This document shows, one piece after another, positions 56,440 to 64,000 of a stretch of 64,000 nucleotides of DNA. The position numbers and the translations under genes were made by a program. How positions within the stretch are numbered: the stretch's first letter is position 1; each line of letters opens with the position of its first letter. The DNA is from Mastigias papua (taxonomy: Eukaryota > Cnidaria > Scyphozoa > Rhizostomeae > Mastigiidae), in contig OZ025283.1 in assembly GCA_964019165.1 (NCBI GenBank), positions 2,425,501 through 2,489,500 on the forward strand, read 5' to 3'. The notes under the pieces were generated by a model. It was not told the origin of the DNA, searched no databases, and was given only the letters and a program-made list of their open reading frames with translations.

Positions 56440-57174
56440 TAACTCTGGGTTAACAGCAAACTGGCACTGATGAAGGCAATAATGAGGATGTAAGAACTGA
56501 ACACCATATTCAAAATATCATTCAAATCTATCTGCATCTGACTATATATCTGAGTTCACCTTTTGATCGTTTTTCAACATTTCATATTGTGACAAGTCTT
56601 GGACACAAAAAGCTTTCAGTATGCTAAAAGAATGTTACCACTTTTTAGAGCTATAGTGAAGTTAAGTAGACTAACTGACTATTCAAGTGATCACTTTAAT
56701 GAAATCTGTTATGTCTGCTAAATATGTTTTTGCAACAAATGAAATCTCTTCTACAATTTACAAAGCAAGCATTTCTTTGTCAGGCTGAACTAACAAAGCT
56801 TTGATTCAGTAAACTTTATTTTGATTCACATCTCAATCATTTTCTGATATTTCATACTCTGACAACTGTTGGATGAAACAATCTTCAACAAATCATCTAT
56901 CTTCTAACAGTCACCAGGAACTGTTTTCTTTGCCAGGTCAATGTAGAGTCTTTTCCTCTCGTAAGCCTGGTACTCACTGCGATATAAAGGTTCTTAAATG
57001 ATCTTAAGTGTGTTTATCTATGCGAGTTTAAGTGTTCTTAAAAGGCTGGTATAAAACCCAAGATCATACTCACTGTGAGTTTAAGTGTTTTTAAGTAATC
57101 TTATATGTCAATAAAAAAGTGGAAAGCATATATCAAAGTTACCACTGTTGATGCAAATCAGTGTAAATAGCCAT

Positions 57175-58471
57175 GAACAGGGAAGGGCTGAGGAAAAGAT
57201 TGACCTTTTTAGCAAGACTGGCACGACTTAGAAAGATGAGGCAAGTGAGAAAAAAGGAAATAAAGAACATCTTGATATGAGATACTTTTGAAAACTGGGA
57301 CCAGTTTGGTGCTTTTGAACCATTGTATAAAGAACTGATAAAGGACCAAGAGCTTTTCTTTCGCTTTATGAGAATGACACCAGAGAGATTTGAGCATCTC
57401 CTTAGCTTAGTTGAACCAAGAATAGAAAAGCAAGACACAGATTTTCGTAAAGGAATAACACCTGCGGCAAGACTGGCATTAACATTGCGCGATTTAGCTT
57501 CTGGAGAAAGCCAACAATCAGTATTATTTTCGTTCAGGATGGGAAGGACAACTGTTAGTCAAATTTGTCAGAGACCTCTGATGCACTCTTTCAATCCCTA
57601 AAGGAGCCCTATATTAAGTGTCCTAACTCTCCAGAGGATTGGAAAGTGACGTCTCAGACATTTGAAGAATACTGCAATGTCCCACATGCTGTTGGTGCTA
57701 TAGTTGGGAAGCAGTTGAAAGTAGGATGAGGTTCCAGATGAAAATAGTACACTATACCATAACTACAAGGGGTTTTTTAGCATTGTATTACTTGCTGCTT
57801 GCGACACTGATTACTGTTTTACACTTTTTGTCATAGGAAGCTATGGCAGTAACAATGATAGTGGAGTACTAGCCAAATCATTAATAGGACAGTTACTTGA
57901 AAATGGCAATATGAAATTGCCTCAACCACAGAGTTTACCAGCTTGTTCATTTGAATCCCTTGCGTACTTTTTGCTTGGAGATGACATTTTTCCCTTAAAA
58001 ACTTGGCTAATGCGGTGATATCTGGCAATCACTTTATCAGAGGAACAAAGAGTTTATAACTACCATCACTCAAGGGGTCGTCATGTCATTGAAAATGCTT
58101 TTGGGATTCTTGTAGCCAGATGGAGACTTTTCCTCACCTCCATTCGAGCTAGTGTTGAAAATGTTGAAAAGTATGTTTTAGCCTGCCTAGCTTTGCATAC
58201 TTATCTTTGCCAAACTAGTAATGCATCATACACCCCAAATGGATTTGCAGATTCAGAAGATAATGACGGTACCATCTACCTGGGGGAATGGAAAAATCAG
58301 CTTGAGCGAAATGATAGTGAGATAAACTGCATAAGAACAATTAGAGGAAACCGAGGATCGAGACCAAGAGAAGAAGCAATATCAATGCACGATGCTCTGA
58401 AAGAGTATTTCAATTCAAGTGAAGGCAGTGTTCCGTGGCAGCTTTTGACATGTAAGAAGGACATACAATAA
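57175..58471 (+). pseudogene. Harbinger H3 transposase, broken
   Basis: Plus strand in pieces. RLTFLARLARLRKMRQVRKK, then FGAFEPLYKELIKDQELFFR and FMRMTPERFEHLLSLVEPRI, RLALTLRDLASGESQQSVLF (57323-57601); CNVPHAVGAIVGKQ, where GAIDGKH is expected, so the first Asp is Val (57703-57705 GTT); NYKGFFSIVLLAACDTDYCF and IGSYGSNNDSGVL; YFLLGDDIFPLK; after a stop near 58018, GRHVIENAFGILVARWRLF (Glu) and the tail to 58471. At least three frameshifts or stops. Related to H2 but a separate lineage. Confidence 0.85.
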
Positions 58472-58708
58472 ATGATGGAAAATTTACTTATAAAGGTAAC
58501 ACTTGCAAATAAACTAGCAACACAAAACTTCTATGCAATACGTTTTCTGACTGTTCACTGCTTGATAAGCCCAAAGCTAACCATTATAGGCATAGTTATA
58601 CCCTTGGTTTACTTGGTAACTCTGCGAAGACAATTGTACTGCTTGCCTTGCATGGGAAGGTCCATGGTAGAAAATGATGCTCTCATACTGAATTTATTCA
58701 TTTGATGT

Positions 58709-59035
58709 TTAAAGATTATGTTGTTTTGCATACAGCTTAAGGTCCTTCTTAGCCTTAAGCACTACTGCAGATGATGGGCCAGATTTGTTGGCTTTCTTTA
58801 GAATAGCTCTCTTTTGCAGGTATCTTTTCTTGAAAACATCAGAATACTGTCGGGCAAACTCTCCATCACTTGTAAATTCAAGTGCCATTTCCACATCCTG
58901 CCAGGCATTTCTGACAGCATCACGTTCTTTATAAGCTTGATGCAATGTGTCATATAAAATGGGATATTTTCTCACCAATTCAGCAAGTTTGTCTTCATCA
59001 AGCAAAGAGAGATTTTTCTTCTGGCTAGCTATAGC
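58709..59035 (-). CDS. Harbinger H3 MADF-domain protein, exon
   Basis: Minus strand. Contains SLLDEDKLAELVRKYPILYDTL, then NAWQDVEMAL, FARQYSDVFKKRYLQKRAIL: a complete MADF domain, followed by a basic tail ending KQHNL at 58709. No ATG at the beginning of the frame, which is open to a TAG near 59038, so the start must lie on another exon; the region 59040-59215 has an open minus frame (VLKSRKMVMIDSIEVDIRDP) that may belong to it. Facing the transposase, as in H2. Confidence 0.6.
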   Translation of the reverse strand, partial: AIASQKKNLSLLDEDKLAELVRKYPILYDTLHQAYKERDAVRNAWQDVEMALEFTSDGEFARQYSDVFKKRYLQKRAILKKANKSGPSSAVVLKAKKDLKLYAKQHNL

Positions 59036-59412
59036 AAAGGTCTAATTTTTTTGACTTGCAATCCTTGTTTTTGTTCGTTTTATCACTAGTGAAAGAAGGA
59101 ACTTCAGCTTTGACGTCAGAAGATGGGTCTCTAATATCAACTTCAATAGAGTCAATCATCACCATTTTTCGGCTCTTCAGAACTTTAAACTCACGTATCA
59201 AAAAAGTTTGATCTGTGGGTCTACCTTTTTTGTGATCTTAAGTGTGTTTAAAGCGAAAAATTTAAACCCACACATCATACACACTGTGATTGTAAGGTAA
59301 ACTCATGTAGATAAACACACTTAAGATCACTTAAGAACACTTAATATAGCAGTGAGTACCAGGCTATAATGAAAAATCCAATGAAAATAATAACGTAGCT
59401 ATCTGATGTAAA

Positions 59413-59453
59413 CAGAGGCGGATCCAGGACGCCGCACACACCACCTGTGCGGC
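59413..59453 (+). repeat. hAT-like terminus with short hairpin
   Basis: CAGAGGCGGATCCAGGAC followed by the palindrome GCCGCACACACCACCTGTGCGGC (59431-59453). The CAGRGG start is hAT-like. No matching right end found. Confidence 0.35.
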
Positions 59454-59684
59454 AGTCAAACCTATTACGTACCATGACGTCATCGTTGCTTTCCGAGTAG
59501 TGAAGACGAACACGATAGACTTTAAAGAATGTAGTTCTACATCGGATTTTTGGTCCGGCACCTCAGACAATAGAGCAGCCTTTTGGTAACAATAGAGCTA
59601 TTGAGGCCTTGCTTTGTAGAACATGTCAAAATTCATTGTGTAAGATGTCAGTTCTATTCAAAGTAATTGTCTAGCCTTCAAACA

Positions 59685-59870
59685 ATCGAGCGGCATTTCA
59701 AGCATGAGAACAATAGGCAGTACTGTTTGATCAAAAAATCGAGCGGCATTTCAATCATGAGAACAATAGGCGGTACTGTTTGATCAAAAAATCGAGCGGC
59801 ACGTCAAAGGTGAAAACAATAGACGGTCTTTTTGATTAAAAATCGAGTGGCAGTCAGGAAAGTCGTGCTG
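59685..59870. repeat. 53-bp tandem repeat
   Basis: Starts of ATCGAGCGGCA occur at 59685, 59738, 59791 and 59842, each followed by GAACAATAGGC and CTGTTTGATCAAAAA. Three and a half imperfect units. The core CGAGCGGCA also occurs inverted at 59880 (GCCGCTCGA). Confidence 0.85.
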
Positions 59871-61768
59871 TAGTGCAATGCCGCTCGACTTACATCTCGT
59901 GCACGTCTATAAAGATGTGGTTACGGAAGACAGGCTAACTGAGGACAGTATCAGTCTGTCCCACTTGTATTATACGCGTACTGGGTGACAACACGGAGTT
60001 TTATCTGAGGGTTTATTCACTAACGTCTACTAAGTCACTGGATATCTTATTCACGAGATCCAATGCAATGAGTTTGGAAGTTATATCGAAGCTCATACTT
60101 GAATATGGTGGCCTAACTGAGATAGGTCCGCTTTAAGATTTGTACCAATGAAGAGACTATGCATCCTCCCCGGCAAAGCGGATATTTCCTGTTAGGTATT
60201 TAATTTCACTTTATGAACCAAGATGGCATCATCCAACGTGACAGTTTGAAAGTAGATTTTTCCCTAAGCCCATTAGACTATCTTCATTTAGATCCACTGG
60301 CCTATTTTGTTTGTTACATTGCAATTGTTTTTGCTTCATTGTATTTACTTATATAGCTGACTGTTTACTATTATTTAGTCTATTGTTTAGCAAATTGTGT
60401 AACTTTTGGAACTTTGAAACACCCAAATCATCAACGTGAATAATACCAGTTTCATAAACACCCAATGTTCTCTTGTTCGGTGTTTTGTCTAATGTCTAAA
60501 TTGCCTACACCCCAATCATTTAGGAAGAAATTAAGAGCAATTCACACTGAAAATTTGAAAAAGTAAGAACAGCCAGCGGTAACCTCAATTGTACTGGTTC
60601 TTATAAAAAGGAGTGTATCTCCATATCTTTAGATTGGTGGAGTTGCAGGTTGTCAGCTGTCTATCAGTGTTTTTATGACCTAGTTTCTCCTAAGAATATA
60701 TGCAGTGAGAATGCTAAAAGGTTCCTTTTGTGTAGAGAAGGAAATAGCACCAAAGAAATTGATTCTTCTTTTAAACCATGCCATACTGTGTGTGCCAGTC
60801 ATTATTGTGATTACTTACACTGTTACAACATATATGGATTTCTCTGGTTACTCAAAAGAAAGCAGATAAAACTTTCTTTCCCATGTAAACTCTATAGACA
60901 TTACTTTTTATCACCATACTTTACCTCCTCATTGAATCTTTTCTCTGTTAGTACTATTACTTTTTGTGATAATGATGTAATGTATGGAAGGAGCCCTATC
61001 AATGCCCCCCCCCCCTACTAGTTTGTGCAATTTTGCTATCATCAGTTTTTATGAACTGTGACACTAGATGATTGCTTCATATTTGAAATTGTGGAGAAGA
61101 TTTAGAAACCAGGTGCAAAGGTTAGATGCCCTATGTGTCAATCTTAAAGAATAGAAGGTTTATCCCTACATTGTTACATTGTTATCATTGCACCTTTGCC
61201 CTTCTTACTCTGGATTCACTGGTGCTGCTTTTTGTCTCCAATTGCTTTCATTTTGTCAAAGAATGGATATGAATTCCTTCAGATTCCATATGGTAATGAA
61301 TGCATCTTATATACTTATTTGACCAAATAAGGTAGAAGGAGCTTGAAAAAATGTTCACATTCACAGACTATCTCCTATGACTACAAGCTGTTTCCTCAAA
61401 ATTTTGAAATGTCATGTTGAACACTTGACCAAAACTTATAGGCAATCAGTTGACAATATAGTTGAAGCCAATAAGCATTTGTCTATACTGAAGGCACTCA
61501 TCTTGTGTGCCAGACAGAACATCCCCATCATGGTGGTGATCAAGCTATTACAGTCAGGAAGACTACTATAAAGTGACTTAAGTCTACATTGGCCAGTCCT
61601 ACTATGGTGCTAGGAACATACACTCTTCTGTTTTGTTATCCAAGCAAGTAGAGGTCCTGACTTGCATTATATAATGCAATGTACATACATGAAATGCAGA
61701 AAAATGACTTTTAATTGAATGGTGGAGCCATCTCATCAAAAGTACATTGATTACTGATTTAGTAAATT
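59871..61768. other. Intergenic, nothing recognised
   Basis: AT-rich. The 123-codon plus frame at 60650-61021 has many Cys/Tyr/Phe residues and no known motif; I see no support for it as a gene. Confidence 0.45.
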
Positions 61769-62202
61769 ACTAACGCTGTGCCTCCATAAAAGCTGCATGG
61801 TCTACATTTTAGATGAGCAAGGATCAAAAACGCTCGCATTGGATCACGAGGTGACATCATTGGCCTCTGTTATGGAGCACATTACTTTCAGTCTTGCATT
61901 GTGCAAATCGAAGAAACTTGCAAGAAAATTTGTGCCAGAAATGCTCTGATACCTGCGCTAGGCTACGGGGCTTCTCGACTTTCAAACTTTTCCTGTACAG
62001 CCCCGTAGCCTAGCGCAGGTATCCGAGCATTTCTGGCACAAATTTTTCTTGCAATTTTCTTCGATTTGCACAATGCAAGACTGAAAGTAATGTGCTCCAG
62101 AACAGAGGCCAATGATGTCACCTCGTGTTCCAATGCGAGCTTTTTTGATCCTTGCTCATCTAAAATGTAGACCATGCAGCTTTTATGGAGGCACAGCGTT
62201 AG
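61769..62202. repeat. Near-perfect long inverted repeat (204-bp arms, 26-bp loop)
   Basis: Left arm 61769-61972 and right arm 61999-62202 are reverse complements with about six differences, including one single-base gap. Loop 61973-61998. Arms begin ACTAACGCTGTGCCTCC and meet at GCTAGGCTACGGGGCT. The minus strand of the right arm reads open as KSCMVYILDEQGSKKLALEH and beyond, not a family I recognise. Confidence 0.95.
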
Positions 62203-64000
62203 TCTTTCCAAGGCTAATCTACACCTTTTGAACTGGGGTAAGGGGAGCACGCGTTTAGCGGGCTATCAGTACTAAGCTAGTCTCCTGTATATGAAATAAG
62301 CACATAATTGCTCAAACTGTTCTGCACATAAGACATTAGTGAACAACGTCACATATTGTCTCCTGCATGCTTCAATTTTACCGTAGATAGTGTTGTAAAA
62401 TCTAGCGGTATAACTGTAACAGTGTTTAACATATACGATATAGACCATCACTTGACAGGAATGACCACGGCTCTGACCTAGTGGGTGATCACGGATCTTC
62501 TCCACACAGGTACACAATTAAATCTGAGCCATAATCCTGTAATATGGTTGCATCCAGTAATCCTATGGTAACTGGTATATTAGCTTTCTTTAGCCATTAA
62601 ATTAGCTTGTATCAAATTATAATAGCTCAGAAGACTCCATAGTGTTACTTCATAAAAATAAAAGAATACTGTTATGTACAGGTAACATGCTATACAATAT
62701 TAATCTTCAAATCGGGTTTCGAGTACTTACAGTACTTGGGGTGGGGGGAGTTGATGGTAAGGGGCTCGGAAAAATCAAGTTTACACAATAGATATGATCA
62801 TGCTATCTAATAGTAAGTAATCCCTTTAAACTGAATCATCATTTACAGAATGATCTATGTAAATCATTAATGGAATTTATAGCACCTGTTTTCCAGCAAA
62901 GAAACATTCAGGATAAAGGAACCCCTAATTTGACTCCTCAAAAGCTACACTACGATCCATAGTGAAAAGAACTACAAAGTGCTGTAAATAAAGAGTACTG
63001 GGAGTCAGTTACAAACTTTACTGGAAGTAAGTAAGGCATCAGCTACAGGGACTGAGAGTAATATGAAACGCCCCTCAAGATTTTGGAGAGAATGCACACG
63101 AGATTTTCCTCAACTAATGCAAGAAAAGAAAACATAAACAGAGTATAAAACTGCAATAATCCACAGGCTACATTTGATAACATCCTAGCTCTAGCCTAAA
63201 ATAACTGTGTTGCAAACATAAAGAGCTATGTAGAAGTTACAAACAACATCTCAACTTAGACCTGTCTCAACTGTAAACAATGTCAGAGTGGCCTAGCATA
63301 GCTGAAAGTAAACAGCACGCTAAAAATCCTAGCAATTATTAAATACTCCTGTAGGAATCTGCGGAATAACTTCCAGAACCTCTGCAGTCACAAATCTATA
63401 ATGTAGTTGTTCGGAAACAAAGGATCGAATGTATCTGCGATTGTGAGATGAACTTGGGAATCCCCTTGAGTGTTTACTGACAAACTACACCAGAATGAAG
63501 ATTGAAGGATACCAACACGCTGTATGGCTAACACTCAAGAAACTTAGCAAGTCATGTAGTTTGCTTGTAATCACACATGACATGGAAGATGAACAACAGC
63601 CTCTTCATTGCTTAAACCATAAGGGGGGGGATACAAACCTCTCAGAGTTATAATAGATAACACAACGAACAACCTCATACAGGAAAAACACGGAAAAACT
63701 TTGGAAGGTAGAAAAAACAATTTCAGTACGCTACTGGTTGATATTTTATCACGCCTTACTTTATTTTCCTCAAAACAAAACTGGGACTTCACATCATGTA
63801 AAAACAACCCAAACTGAAAGCTTCTCGAATGTTATCCCATGTCAGGTAAAAAAACGTAAGAAATAAGCGAAATACACCATGATATACCACAGAATACAAC
63901 GTGAAAATATCTTCTATATGGTTTATCACAACTTACCGGCAAAAGCACTATGGTTTACCAGAGAGAATCGAACAGCTAGGGAAGATCTGTCATGGCGATA
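62203..64000. other. Intergenic, nothing recognised
   Basis: No coding pattern, splice-bounded exon or repeat pair found. Homopolymer C and G tracts only. Confidence 0.45.

Larger units (their letters stand above)
56965..59364. mobile_element. PIF/Harbinger transposon H3, degenerate
   Basis: Ends GCCTGGTACTCACTGC (56965) and its complement (59364), similarity continuing about 65 bp (GATCTTAAGTGTGTTTATCTA in both). Flanks TAA (56962-56964) and TAT (59365-59367), a 3-bp duplication with one change. Subterminal CTTAAGTG words recur many times. Contains a broken transposase (plus) and a MADF-domain gene (minus), convergent. Confidence 0.85.

Noticed and set aside
60650..61021. 123-codon plus-strand open frame rich in Cys, Phe and Tyr
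   Set aside because: No motif, no partner exons, and composition looks like chance translation of AT-rich DNA.
61963..62250. 95-codon minus-strand frame over the right arm of the hairpin as a gene
   Set aside because: No family match, and the arm is an inverted copy of the left arm; it is reported as a repeat.
1..64000. tRNA genes, rRNA, CRISPR array, bacterial promoters or terminators
   Set aside because: Looked for tRNA arms and regular spaced repeats; only retroelement primer sites and tandem repeats were seen. The DNA is eukaryotic.

Overview
The window is eukaryotic nuclear DNA from an invertebrate animal and is almost entirely mobile elements. Evidence for a eukaryote: spliceosomal GT-AG introns inside several coding regions, AT-rich intergenic DNA, no bacterial operons, and typical metazoan transposon families (BEL/Pao, Ty3/gypsy, PIF/Harbinger, ISL2EU, Kolobok-like, hAT, Tc1/mariner, piggyBac). 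The mix, together with an N-terminal fragment resembling the G2E3/HECT-like multigene family of sponges and cnidarians, suggests a sponge, cnidarian or similar marine invertebrate. That assignment is inference; no single-copy host gene fixes the species. No rRNA, tRNA, CRISPR array or clearly intact host gene was seen.

Layout. 1-8890: BEL/Pao element 1 on the minus strand, cut by a 3.8 kb PIF/Harbinger element (H1, 1350-5142, TSD TAA). 9.5-13.7 kb: relics of piggyBac, two Ty3/gypsy elements and a G2E3/HECT-like gene fragment. 14189-20369: BEL/Pao element 2 (minus, two LTRs, TSD CATAC), apparently inside a hAT-type non-autonomous element. 22386-27679: a Tc1/mariner copy cut by Harbinger H2 (22441-25785) and by a 1.13 kb Harbinger derivative with long inverted repeats (25891-27020, TSD TTA). 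29.0-30.1 kb: second Tc1/mariner copy (minus). 30.8-34.2 kb: hAT transposase relic plus a two-exon gene with an OTU-like motif (both minus). 34.3-38.4 kb: small inverted-repeat elements.

38.6-53.2 kb is a deep nest. An ISL2EU-type transposon (SWIM/YqaJ nuclease gene on plus, transposase on minus) is cut by BEL/Pao element 3 (39279-45848, TSD GTAAT, long open reading frame) and by an inverted-repeat element (about 47743-52854). That element contains a 4.3 kb element (48298-52630, TSD TAA) with a transposase-like protein I could not place in a named superfamily, which in turn contains a Harbinger MITE (49028-49769, TSD TAA). 53.6-56 kb: Kolobok-like transposase (minus) with an intron and a 1 kb MITE inside it. 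56965-59364: Harbinger H3, degenerate. 59.4-64 kb: gene-poor, with a 53-bp tandem array and a near-perfect 204-bp-arm hairpin at 61769-62202.

How parts work together. All three larger Harbinger copies carry a transposase facing a Myb/SANT or MADF DNA-binding protein in convergent orientation, the usual two-protein arrangement. The ISL2EU element pairs a DDE transposase with a YqaJ-type nuclease. The BEL elements carry Gag, protease, reverse transcriptase, RNase H and integrase in one frame. Most copies are broken. H2 transposase is the most intact DNA-transposase gene, and BEL3 is the youngest retroelement by LTR comparison (4 differences in 513 bp).
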